64,000 nucleotides of DNA from Malaciobacter halophilus (lineage in GTDB: Bacteria > Campylobacterota > Campylobacteria > Campylobacterales > Arcobacteraceae), in NCBI RefSeq assembly GCF_002837275.1, contig NZ_NXIF01000002.1:1-64000 (forward strand), in the 5' to 3' direction. Shown here piece by piece: positions 43,256 through 51,548 of this stretch. The position numbers and the translations under genes are program-made. How positions within the stretch are numbered: the stretch's first letter is position 1; the number at the start of each line of letters is the position of its first letter. The notes beneath the pieces are model-generated. The model searched no databases. It was not told the origin of the DNA and worked only from the letters and a program-made list of their open reading frames with translations.

Positions 43256-45052
43256 TTGAAAAATTTTGGAATTGATATATGGAGTAATAACAATTTTATT
43301 ATTGAAGAGGGAAAATTAAAACTTAACTATAAAAGTAAGCCTTCTTTAATTTCACTTGTAAAAAGTATTAGGGATAAAAACTATAAAGGGCCTTTGCTTT
43401 TTAGATTTCCACACTTAATAGAAAAACAGATAAATAGACTTTATGATACATACAATAGTGCAATAAAAGAGTACTCTTATAAAGGCTCTTTTAATGCAGT
43501 ATTTCCATTAAAAGTAAATCAATACCCTACTTTTATTAAACCTTTAATAAAAGCTGGAGAAAAACATAATTATGGTTTAGAAGCTGGAAGTAAAGCTGAA
43601 CTATTTATTGCTATGACATATAATAAAAATGCACCAATAACTGTTAATGGTTTTAAAGATAAAGAGATGATTCATCTTGGTTTTATAGCAAAAAAAATGG
43701 GTCATAATATAACTTTAATAATCGAAGGATTAAATGAGTTAGAAACAATTATTGAAGTTGCAAAAGAGACTAAACTTGAATCTCCTAATATTGGTATTAG
43801 AGTTAGACTTTTTAATAGTGGAAGTGGAGCATGGGCAAAATCAGGAGGAATTGATTCAAAATTTGGATTAAGTTCAACTGAGATTCTTGAAGCTTATGAC
43901 CAGTTAGAAAAAAACAATCTTTGTGAGTATTTGACAATGATTCACTTTCATATTGGCTCTTCTATGAATAGTATTAAGCCTTTAAAAAATGCTCTTAAAG
44001 AGTCTGGTCACATTTACGCCGAACTTAAAAATTTAGGAGCTACAAATTTAAGTGCAATTAATATTGGAGGTGGACTTGCCGTTGAATATTCACAATTTAA
44101 CAGAACTATAAACTACTCTTTACAAGAGTTTGCAAGTGATGTTATCTTCACACTTAAAAATATTGCAAAACAAAAAGGTGTTGAAGAACCAAATATTTTC
44201 ACAGAGTCAGGAAGATTTATCTCAGCTTCTAGTGCTGTTTTAATAACTCCTGTATTAGAACTTTTTTCAGCAGAATATGAAGCAGCACATTTAAGACTTA
44301 AAAAGAAAAATCCTCCATTAATTGAAGAGCTAAATGAACTATTTAAAGATATGAAAAAAAGAAATGCCTTAGAATATATGCACGATAGTATTGACCATTT
44401 AGACTCTTTATTAAAACTATTTGATTTAGGATATATTGATTTAGAAGATAGGTCAAATGCAGAGATTTTAACAAATCTAATTATAAAAAAAGCCATATCA
44501 TTCTTAGAAGTTGATGATTATGAAGAGCTTAAAAGAATTGATAATAAAATTCAAGAAAAATATCTATTAAACTTCTCAATTTTTCAATCTTTACCAGATT
44601 TTTGGGGAATTAAACAAGAGTTTCCAATTATGCCAATTACACACTTAGATAAAAAACCCACAAGAAGCGCTTCTATTTGGGATATTACTTGTGATAGTGA
44701 TGGAGAAATTGAGTTTAATCCTAATAAACCATTATATTTACATGATGTAGACTTAGATAAAGAAGAGTATTTTATAGGTTTTTTTCAAGTTGGAGCATAT
44801 CAAGATGTTCTTGGAATGAAACATAATCTTTTCTCTCACCCAACAGAAGTTAATGTAATTTTTAATAAAAATGGAGAAGTAGAGTTAGAAGATGTTGTAG
44901 AATCTCAAAAAATTATTGATATATTAGATGATATTGACTATGATACAAATGAAATAAAATCTATATTAAATGAAAAATTAGATAAAAATATATATTCAAT
45001 ATTAGAAAATTATTTATACGATAATTCGTATTTAAAGACAACTTGGAGCTGA
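43256..45052 (+). CDS. speA: Biosynthetic arginine decarboxylase SpeA
   Basis: SpeA makes agmatine from arginine for polyamine synthesis. It is a fold III PLP enzyme: FNAVFPLKVNQYP holds the PLP Lys, LEAGSKAELFIAM, MIHFHIGSSMNSIKPL, AINIGGGLAVEY (the glycine-rich phosphate site) and FTESGRFISASSAVLI follow, with WDITCDSDGEI near the C-terminus. The 598-residue length is a little short for SpeA (about 630 in Enterobacteria). The start is TTG, 2 bases after hisS. Agmatine deiminase genes are not nearby. Confidence 0.95.
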   Translation: MKNFGIDIWSNNNFIIEEGKLKLNYKSKPSLISLVKSIRDKNYKGPLLFRFPHLIEKQINRLYDTYNSAIKEYSYKGSFNAVFPLKVNQYPTFIKPLIKAGEKHNYGLEAGSKAELFIAMTYNKNAPITVNGFKDKEMIHLGFIAKKMGHNITLIIEGLNELETIIEVAKETKLESPNIGIRVRLFNSGSGAWAKSGGIDSKFGLSSTEILEAYDQLEKNNLCEYLTMIHFHIGSSMNSIKPLKNALKESGHIYAELKNLGATNLSAINIGGGLAVEYSQFNRTINYSLQEFASDVIFTLKNIAKQKGVEEPNIFTESGRFISASSAVLITPVLELFSAEYEAAHLRLKKKNPPLIEELNELFKDMKKRNALEYMHDSIDHLDSLLKLFDLGYIDLEDRSNAEILTNLIIKKAISFLEVDDYEELKRIDNKIQEKYLLNFSIFQSLPDFWGIKQEFPIMPITHLDKKPTRSASIWDITCDSDGEIEFNPNKPLYLHDVDLDKEEYFIGFFQVGAYQDVLGMKHNLFSHPTEVNVIFNKNGEVELEDVVESQKIIDILDDIDYDTNEIKSILNEKLDKNIYSILENYLYDNSYLKTTWS

Positions 45053-45054
45053 CG

Positions 45055-45792
45055 ATGACAGAAAAAACAGAAGAAGAGTTAACCCTTTGGCAACTAATCA
45101 AAGAGGATTTCTCTGTTCCTAAACAAAATGACCCTGCCCTACACTCAAACTTAGAACTTTTTTTTAATTATCCAGGAGTTTGGGCTATAATTAATTATAG
45201 AGTTGCAAATGCTTTACATAAAAAAGGTTTTAAAAGACTTTCAAGAATAATTAGTGGTATTTCAACTTTTCTTACAAAAACAGATATTCATCCTGGTTGC
45301 CAAATAGGAAGAAGAGTATTCATAGACCATGCAATTGGCGTAGTAATAGGTGAAACTACTATTGTAGAAAACGATGTACTTATTTATCAAGGAGTAACAC
45401 TTGGTGGTGTATCTTTAAATAAAGGGAAAAGACATCCAACTATAAAATCTAACTCAGTAATTGGCAGTGGAGCTAAAGTTTTAGGAAATATTACAATAGG
45501 AAAAAACTCAAGAATTGGAGCAAACTCAGTTGTTATTTGTGATGTACCTAAAAACTCAACAGCTGTGGGAGTACCCGCAAAAGTTATAAAAAGAGATGAC
45601 AAAAAATGCAAACTATCTCATAATGACTTACCAGATATTAATAAAGAGATGTTTGATTACTTATTAAAAAGAGTTGGTATTCTTGAAAATGCAGTCAAAA
45701 GATATGAGGGTATAGATTTAACTAGTGAAGATAAAGAGCTTGAAGATATTTATGAAAGATTTATTCAAGCAATGAACTCTATAAAACAATAA
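45055..45792 (+). CDS. cysE: Serine O-acetyltransferase CysE
   Basis: CysE makes O-acetylserine for cysteine synthesis. It has a helical N-terminal part with DPALHSNLELFFNYPGVWAI, then left-handed hexapeptide repeats including DIHPGCQIGRRVFIDHAIGV with catalytic His and VVIGETTIVENDVLIYQGVT, and GVPAKVIKRDD at the end. A C-terminal helical extension follows. The frame opens at TTG 45043, but the GGAG Shine-Dalgarno fits ATG 45055, two bases after the speA stop. cysK is not nearby. Confidence 0.95.
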   Translation: MTEKTEEELTLWQLIKEDFSVPKQNDPALHSNLELFFNYPGVWAIINYRVANALHKKGFKRLSRIISGISTFLTKTDIHPGCQIGRRVFIDHAIGVVIGETTIVENDVLIYQGVTLGGVSLNKGKRHPTIKSNSVIGSGAKVLGNITIGKNSRIGANSVVICDVPKNSTAVGVPAKVIKRDDKKCKLSHNDLPDINKEMFDYLLKRVGILENAVKRYEGIDLTSEDKELEDIYERFIQAMNSIKQ

Positions 45793-45793
45793 A

Positions 45794-46525
45794 ATGTTTG
45801 AATTACTTCTTTTAGGAACTATGACTGGATTTACTTCTGGTTTTTTTGGTGTTGGTGGAGGAATGTTACTTGTTCCTTTACTAATTTACGTAGGTTTTGA
45901 TATGAAAGAAGCTATCTCTATTTCTATTGTACAAATGGTATTTAGCTCAGTTTTTGGAAGTTTCTTAAATATAAAAAAGAGTGCTCAAGTTTTTAAAGAT
46001 GGTATTTTCATAGGTTTAGGTGGTATGATTGGAGGCCTTTTTAGTGGATATATTGTCTCAAATTTTACAAACACTTCATTACAATATATTTTTATACTAA
46101 TTGTAATTTTATCAATATTAAGAATCTTTTTCTCTCCTGCTGAACCAATAAAAGAGCAAAAAAAGCAAAATAAAATATTACTTATTTTAATTGGTTTTTT
46201 TATTGGTTTAATTGCAATGAGTATAGGAATAGGTGGTTCTATTATGTTAACACCAATATTAGTAGGATTTATGCATTATAGTTTAAAAAGAGCAACTTCA
46301 TTAGGACTATTTTTTGTAGTTTTTTCATCAATTGCTGGATTTATTTCATTATCTCTTCATGGGCATATGCTTTTAGTAGAAGGAGTTACAGTAGGGATTG
46401 CTTCTCTTTTGGGTGTTTATATTGGTATAAAAGTAAAAGGATTAATACACTCAAACTCTTATAAAAAATATATACTTTTATTAAATACAACTGTATTATT
46501 TATGATGATTTACAAAACTATATAA
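45794..46525 (+). CDS. TauE/SafE-family membrane permease
   Basis: The 243-residue protein has about eight membrane segments in two repeats. Each repeat opens with a glycine-rich motif: TGFTSGFFGVGGGMLLVPLL in the first and LIAMSIGIGGSIMLTPIL in the second, which are the TauE/SafE (DUF81) signature. Members export or import sulfur-containing or other small anions. The gene follows cysE by 1 base, which makes a sulfur-related role plausible, though sequence alone does not show the substrate. Confidence 0.9.
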   Translation: MFELLLLGTMTGFTSGFFGVGGGMLLVPLLIYVGFDMKEAISISIVQMVFSSVFGSFLNIKKSAQVFKDGIFIGLGGMIGGLFSGYIVSNFTNTSLQYIFILIVILSILRIFFSPAEPIKEQKKQNKILLILIGFFIGLIAMSIGIGGSIMLTPILVGFMHYSLKRATSLGLFFVVFSSIAGFISLSLHGHMLLVEGVTVGIASLLGVYIGIKVKGLIHSNSYKKYILLLNTTVLFMMIYKTI

Positions 46526-46556
46526 AACTTAACAACTCAATGTAAAATTAAATTAG

Positions 46557-46577
46557 ATAACTTATTTAATAAGTTAT
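46557..46577. terminator. AT-rich palindrome after the ubiX-tauE run
   Basis: A 10-bp perfect palindrome (46557-46566 with 46568-46577) lies 31 bases after the stop of the TauE-like gene and is followed by CTCTTTTTG. It may end the operon; the stem has only one G-C pair per arm, so it is weak. Confidence 0.4.
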
Positions 46578-46633
46578 TTAATCTCTTTTTGTGTATGATA
46601 ATAATTAAAGTAGCTATTTTTTAGAGGTGAATT

Positions 46634-48817
46634 ATGATAAATAATTATATTAAACTACTATTAAAAAGTACAAATGATTTAGTATATGAGTTTAATTCCT
46701 CTACAAAAACTTTAAAATGGCACAATAATATAAATAAATATTTCAATTTAAAAAATAGTAATGATTGCTTTGAAGAGTTTTATTCATTAATAACAGATGA
46801 TTCTCAAAATGAATTTTTAGATAAAAAAAATAGCAATAAAGATTTTATAGAAATAGTTTTTTTTATAAAAGACAAAAATAAAAAAATAAGAACTTTTAGT
46901 GATTCTTCTTTTAAATTTATACATAACAAACAATCAATCTATATTGGTACATGTAAAGATATAACTGAAAATCTAAACTATAAACTTGATACAAAAAATA
47001 TTACTAATATAATTGATTCAATAGATGATTTTATATTTTATAAAGATTTGAACTTTAGATATATAGAGTGTAATAAAGCATTTTGTAACTATGTTAATAG
47101 AAAAAAAGAGCAAATTATAGGTAAAAAAGACTCCGAAATATTTACTAAAGATACAGCAAATTTTGTAAATTGGTATGATAATGAACTTTTAAATAAAAAA
47201 GAGTCTATACTTTCTGAAAAGTGGATAACTGATGGTAATAATAATCAAAGATTCATACAAACTAAAAAAACTTTAGTAAAAGATAAACAAAATAAACCCT
47301 TTGCAATACTTGGTATTTCAAGGGATTTAACTTCAAAAAAACAGAAAGAAAAAGAGCTTGAAGAGAGTAAAAAAACATATATACGGCTTTTTGAAGCAAA
47401 TAAAGTTCCTGTTTTATTTATAGATCCACAAACTTACTATATTATAGATGCAAATAAAGCAGCCTTAAAATTTTATGGATACACACTTGAAGAGATTAGA
47501 GCTGAAAAGATTTCTAATATTAACACATTGACTAAAGAAGAAGTTCATCATGAAATGCACTTAGCTAATGAAGAAAAAAGAGATAGTTTTATTTTTAAAC
47601 ATCGATTAAAATCTGGAATAATAAAAGATGTAGAAGTTTTTTCAGGACCTTTAAAATATAAAAATAGAAAAGTTTTATACTCATTAATACATGATATTAC
47701 AAATAAAGTTAAAGTACAAAAAGCTTTAAGACAAGCAAATACAATATATCAAAATACAAAAGAAGGAATTTTTATAACCGATTTAGAAGGAAATATACTC
47801 TCTTCAAATAAAGCATTTACAAATATTACTGGCTATAAAAAAGAAGAAGTAATTGGTAAAAATCCTAGATTTTTAAAATCACATAAACACCCAAACTCTT
47901 TATATTCAAATCTTTGGGAGGAGATAAAATCTAAAGGCTTTTGGGAGGGTGAAATAATAAATAAAAATAAAGAAGGGAAAAACTATCCTCAGTGGCTTAC
48001 AATAAATACAGTTTATGATTTAAAAAACAATCCAATTAATTATATAGCTGTTTTTAATGATTTTAGTAAAATAAAAGAGCAAGAACAACTATTAAGAGAA
48101 AAAGACCATATTATGTTTCAACAATCAAAAATGGCAAGTATGGGAGAGATGTTAAGAAATATTGCTCATCAATGGAGGCAACCTTTAAGTGTTATTAGTT
48201 CATCAGCATCTGGATTAAAACTAAAACAGGAGTTAAAACTTCTTGAACCTAAAGAGATACCAGAGTTTTGTGATGGAATTCTTAAATCTGCTAAATACTT
48301 ATCTGAAACAATCGATGATTTTACAAACTTCTTTAAAAATCAAAATAAGAAAAAAGAGTTTTCAATAAAAGATGCAATTAATAAAGCTGTTCAATTATCT
48401 AGTGCTTCACTTAAAAATAATGAAATAGATATTATCACACACATAAATGATTGTAAATTATATGGTGTTGAAAATGAGTTTGTACAAGTAATGTTAAATA
48501 TAATAAATAACTCAAAAGATGCTTTTCATGAAAAAAACATAGAGAATAAAAAAGTTATTATTTCAAATACTTTAGGTAAAGAGCTAACACATTTAAGTAT
48601 AAAAGATAACGCAGGTGGCATTGCAAATAATATTATGGAAAAAATATTTGAGCCATACTTCACAACAAAAGATAAACTTCAAGGTACTGGAATTGGACTT
48701 TATATGTCACAAGAAATAATAAGAAGTCATTTAAAAGGAGAAATAAGAGTAGAAAATTATCAAGAGAATCAAGATAAAGGTGCTAATTTTACACTAGATA
48801 TTCCTTATACAATATAA
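46634..48817 (+). CDS. Multi-PAS sensor histidine kinase
   Basis: The 727-residue protein has about four PAS-type regions (residues roughly 1-115, 120-235, 248-360 and 370-480; for example IDSIDDFIFYKDLNFRYIEC and TIYQNTKEGIFITDLEGNIL) followed by a kinase core. The phospho-acceptor His is in RNIAHQWRQPLSVIS. ATPase boxes are NIINNSKDAF, DNAGGI, IFEPYFTTK and GTGIGLYM. There is no membrane segment. It has no response-regulator neighbour, so it is an orphan. AGAGGTG precedes the ATG. It lies just upstream of the ectoine operon. Confidence 0.92.
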   Translation: MINNYIKLLLKSTNDLVYEFNSSTKTLKWHNNINKYFNLKNSNDCFEEFYSLITDDSQNEFLDKKNSNKDFIEIVFFIKDKNKKIRTFSDSSFKFIHNKQSIYIGTCKDITENLNYKLDTKNITNIIDSIDDFIFYKDLNFRYIECNKAFCNYVNRKKEQIIGKKDSEIFTKDTANFVNWYDNELLNKKESILSEKWITDGNNNQRFIQTKKTLVKDKQNKPFAILGISRDLTSKKQKEKELEESKKTYIRLFEANKVPVLFIDPQTYYIIDANKAALKFYGYTLEEIRAEKISNINTLTKEEVHHEMHLANEEKRDSFIFKHRLKSGIIKDVEVFSGPLKYKNRKVLYSLIHDITNKVKVQKALRQANTIYQNTKEGIFITDLEGNILSSNKAFTNITGYKKEEVIGKNPRFLKSHKHPNSLYSNLWEEIKSKGFWEGEIINKNKEGKNYPQWLTINTVYDLKNNPINYIAVFNDFSKIKEQEQLLREKDHIMFQQSKMASMGEMLRNIAHQWRQPLSVISSSASGLKLKQELKLLEPKEIPEFCDGILKSAKYLSETIDDFTNFFKNQNKKKEFSIKDAINKAVQLSSASLKNNEIDIITHINDCKLYGVENEFVQVMLNIINNSKDAFHEKNIENKKVIISNTLGKELTHLSIKDNAGGIANNIMEKIFEPYFTTKDKLQGTGIGLYMSQEIIRSHLKGEIRVENYQENQDKGANFTLDIPYTI

Positions 48818-48955
48818 TATTACTTTTTACATATACTCCTGTTTATTTAAGTTCAAAATAAAACTTGCAAATAATACTATCACATAAATACATTCTAAAG
48901 TGATTTACAGAAGTTACATTCTTGCACACTCTAAGCTAATATAAAACTGTAAACA

Positions 48956-48968
48956 CCCCATGTTGGGG
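48956..48968. other. G+C-rich mini-hairpin in the gap before the ectoine operon
   Basis: CCCCA-TGT-TGGGG is a 5-bp stem with a 3-base loop. It is the only strongly G+C-rich element in the 293-base gap 48818-49110. No U-tract follows it on either strand, so a terminator role is not supported. Apart from this and the promoter nearer the operon, I see no gene in the gap. Confidence 0.35.
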
Positions 48969-49049
48969 AGTAATAAATATTGTTCAATTTTAAATAATAG
49001 TTAAAATAGAATTAAAATAAGACAAATTTTGACTTTAATTAAAAAAGTG

Positions 49050-49078
49050 TTGTAAATTGCATTTTTATATGATACAAT
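49050..49078 (+). promoter_or_regulatory. Sigma-70-like promoter of the ectoine operon with an inverted repeat
   Basis: TTGTAA (49050-49055) and TACAAT (49073-49078) are 17 bases apart, ending 32 bases before the first gene. AAATTG (49054-49059) and CAATTT (49075-49080) form an inverted repeat that spans the promoter, and it extends imperfectly outward (TTGTAAATTG against CAATTTTTCAA). This is a plausible operator. Confidence 0.6.
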
Positions 49079-49110
49079 TTTTCAATCTAGGTAATATTTA
49101 AGGATGTATT

Positions 49111-50274
49111 ATGAAACTTAAATGGATAGAAATAATAGAGTTTGCAAAAAATTTTAGAAGAGAGTTACATAAAAATCCTGAGCTAACTTGGGAAGAAATA
49201 GATACTGCTAAAGCCATAAGAGCAGCACTTAAAGCCCACTATACCCCCTATAAAGAGTTTGCCAATACAGGAACTGTTGTTACGCTTGCACCAAATGCAA
49301 AAGGTACTCATATCGCACTAAGAGGTGATATTGATGCTTTACAAATAGATGAACAAACAACAGTTCCTTATAAATCACAAAAACCAAATTGTATGCATGC
49401 CTGTGGCCATGATGGTCACACAGCTACTCTTTTAGCAACTGCTATTTGGTTAAAACAACATGAAAATAAACTTCCAGGTCCTGTTTCTTTAGTTTTTCAG
49501 CCTGCTGAAGAAGGTGGACATGGAGCAAAAAAAATGCTTGAAGAAGAAGCATTAAAAGGTGTTGAGTTCATCTATGGATGGCATAACTGGCCAGCAATAG
49601 AATTTGGAAAAGCAGTATGCCCCGATGGAGTAGTTATGGCAGGTAATGGGACTTTTCATATTGATATAAATGGACAAGGAGGACACTCTTCTCAGCCAGA
49701 AATATCAAAAGATCCTGTACTTGCTGCTAGTGCTATAACAATGGCACTACAACAAATAGTAAGTAGAAGAATAGCTCCTCAAAAAGCAGGAGTTGTTTCT
49801 GTTACTTCAATTGATGCAAGAAGTGGTTTAACAACAATACCTTCTCATGCAAAAATTGAAGGAAGTATTAGAATACCTGATTTAAAAACAAGAGATGAAG
49901 TAGCACAATCAATAAAGCAAATTGCACAAAATACTGCAAAAGCTTATAATGTGGAAGCTATTGTAGAGTTTAGAAATAGATATTCTCCTACAATAAATCA
50001 TGAAAATGCAGCTTCTAAAATGAGAGAAAAATTAGAAGAAGTATTAGGTAAAGATTATAAAAGCGATATTGCCACTCCAATTATGGCATCTGAAGATTTT
50101 AGTTACTATTTACAAGAAATACCAGGTGCATTTGCATTAATAGGAAGCAATGATGGTCAAGAAAAACATGGTAAACCTTGTCATAATGCATATTATGATT
50201 TTAATGATGAGTTAATAGAACCTGTTTGCAAAGTTTTTACAAAACTTGTAAATCTTGAATGTGAATTTATATAA
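49111..50274 (+). CDS. doeB2: M20-family amidohydrolase, likely N-acetyl-diaminobutyrate deacetylase (DoeB2 type)
   Basis: The 387-residue protein is an M20D metallopeptidase-fold amidohydrolase. LRGDIDALQI, MHACGHDGHTATLL (metal ligands), QPAEEGGHGAKKML with the catalytic Glu pair, and GQGGHSSQPE of the lid domain are all present. It begins an operon with doeD, doeC and doeA, so it most likely removes acetate from N2-acetyl-2,4-diaminobutyrate, the product of ectoine hydrolysis. The classical DoeB is an AstE/aspartoacylase-like enzyme; the M20 type is a non-orthologous replacement. Function rests on operon context. Confidence 0.85.
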   Translation: MKLKWIEIIEFAKNFRRELHKNPELTWEEIDTAKAIRAALKAHYTPYKEFANTGTVVTLAPNAKGTHIALRGDIDALQIDEQTTVPYKSQKPNCMHACGHDGHTATLLATAIWLKQHENKLPGPVSLVFQPAEEGGHGAKKMLEEEALKGVEFIYGWHNWPAIEFGKAVCPDGVVMAGNGTFHIDINGQGGHSSQPEISKDPVLAASAITMALQQIVSRRIAPQKAGVVSVTSIDARSGLTTIPSHAKIEGSIRIPDLKTRDEVAQSIKQIAQNTAKAYNVEAIVEFRNRYSPTINHENAASKMREKLEEVLGKDYKSDIATPIMASEDFSYYLQEIPGAFALIGSNDGQEKHGKPCHNAYYDFNDELIEPVCKVFTKLVNLECEFI

Positions 50275-50288
50275 ATAAGGAGTCTAAA

Positions 50289-51536
50289 ATGGTAGCTAAC
50301 AATACTGAAATTTTTGAAACATATGAATCTGAAATTAGAGCTTATTGTAGAGCGGTACCTACTGTATTTAAGGCTTCATCAAATGCAACAATGATTGATG
50401 AAAATAATAAAGAGTTTATAGATTTTTTTGGAGGTGCAGGAGTTTTAAACTTTGGTCACAATAATCCAAAAATGAAACAAGCACTAATAGAGTTTATACA
50501 AAGAGATGGTGTTGCTCACTCTCTTGATATGTTTACAGATGTAAAAAGAGATTTTATTGAAACATTTGCAAATACAATATTAAAACCAAGAGGATGGGAA
50601 GATAGAAAGCTTCAATTTACAGGACCTACAGGAACAAATGCTGTAGAGGCTGCATTAAAACTTGCTAGAAAAGTTACAGGAAGAACAGAAGTAGTAGCAT
50701 TTAATAGAGGTTTTCATGGAATGACTTTAGCAGCATTAGCTTGCACAGCAAATAATGCTTTTAGAAGTAGTGCTGGAGTACCTTTAACACATGTAATTAG
50801 AGATACATTTAATGATATGGATGCTTTAGAAAATTTAAGACAAAAAATGTTTGATTTAGCATCAGGTATGCTTCCTCCTGCCGCATTTTTAGTTGAACCT
50901 GTACAAGCAGAAGGTGGTGTTAGAGTTGCTACTAAACAGTGGCTTCAAGGAGTACAACAACTTGCAAAAGACACAGGTGCACTTTTTATTTTAGATAGTA
51001 TTCAGTGTGGTTGTGGAAGATGTGGAAGTTACTTTAGTTTTGATGATTTAGATGTTGACCCTGATATTATCATTCTTGCAAAAGGTTTAGGTGGATTTGG
51101 TACTCCTATTGGGATGTTAGTAAACAAACCAGAAATTGATAAACAATGGAATCCAGGACAACATACAGGTACATTTAGAGGACAAGGACTCTCATTTGTT
51201 GCAGGTAAAATAGGATTAGAGTATTTTAATGATGAAGAGTTTAATAATGAAACAATAAGAAAAGGAAATATAATAAGAGAAGTTTTAGATAATTTAAACT
51301 CAAAATACGAAAAAGTAGTTGATGTTAGACAAAAAGGTATGATGCTAGCAATTGAGTTTGATAGTGCAGATACTGTTAAAAAGATAACTACTAAAACATA
51401 TGAAAATGGTTTAATTATAGGTGCTTGTTCTACGGGTGAGATTATTAAGTTTATTCCACCATTAACAATTACTGATGAAGAGTTAAATAAAGGATTAGAA
51501 AGATTTACTGCTTCTGTTGAAGCTGTTTTATCTTAA
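50289..51536 (+). CDS. doeD: Diaminobutyrate aminotransferase (DoeD) of ectoine catabolism
   Basis: This is a class III (ornithine/GABA type) PLP aminotransferase of 415 residues. Motifs are FFGGAGVLNFGHNNP, the FTGPTGTNAVEAALKLARKV phosphate-binding region, FHGMTLAALA, ILDSIQCGCGRCGSYF and the PLP Lys in IIILAKGLGGFGTPIG. It resembles EctB-like diaminobutyrate transaminases. In the pathway it converts L-2,4-diaminobutyrate to aspartate semialdehyde with 2-oxoglutarate as acceptor. AAGGAGT is the Shine-Dalgarno. It lies 14 bases after the deacetylase and 12 bases before doeC. Confidence 0.9.
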   Translation: MVANNTEIFETYESEIRAYCRAVPTVFKASSNATMIDENNKEFIDFFGGAGVLNFGHNNPKMKQALIEFIQRDGVAHSLDMFTDVKRDFIETFANTILKPRGWEDRKLQFTGPTGTNAVEAALKLARKVTGRTEVVAFNRGFHGMTLAALACTANNAFRSSAGVPLTHVIRDTFNDMDALENLRQKMFDLASGMLPPAAFLVEPVQAEGGVRVATKQWLQGVQQLAKDTGALFILDSIQCGCGRCGSYFSFDDLDVDPDIIILAKGLGGFGTPIGMLVNKPEIDKQWNPGQHTGTFRGQGLSFVAGKIGLEYFNDEEFNNETIRKGNIIREVLDNLNSKYEKVVDVRQKGMMLAIEFDSADTVKKITTKTYENGLIIGACSTGEIIKFIPPLTITDEELNKGLERFTASVEAVLS

Positions 51537-51548
51537 AAGGAGAAGATT

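Noticed and set aside
48956-48968. CCCCA/TGGGG hairpin as the terminator of the orphan kinase
   Set aside because: It is about 140 bases past the stop, has a stem of only 5 bp, and has no U-tract on either side.
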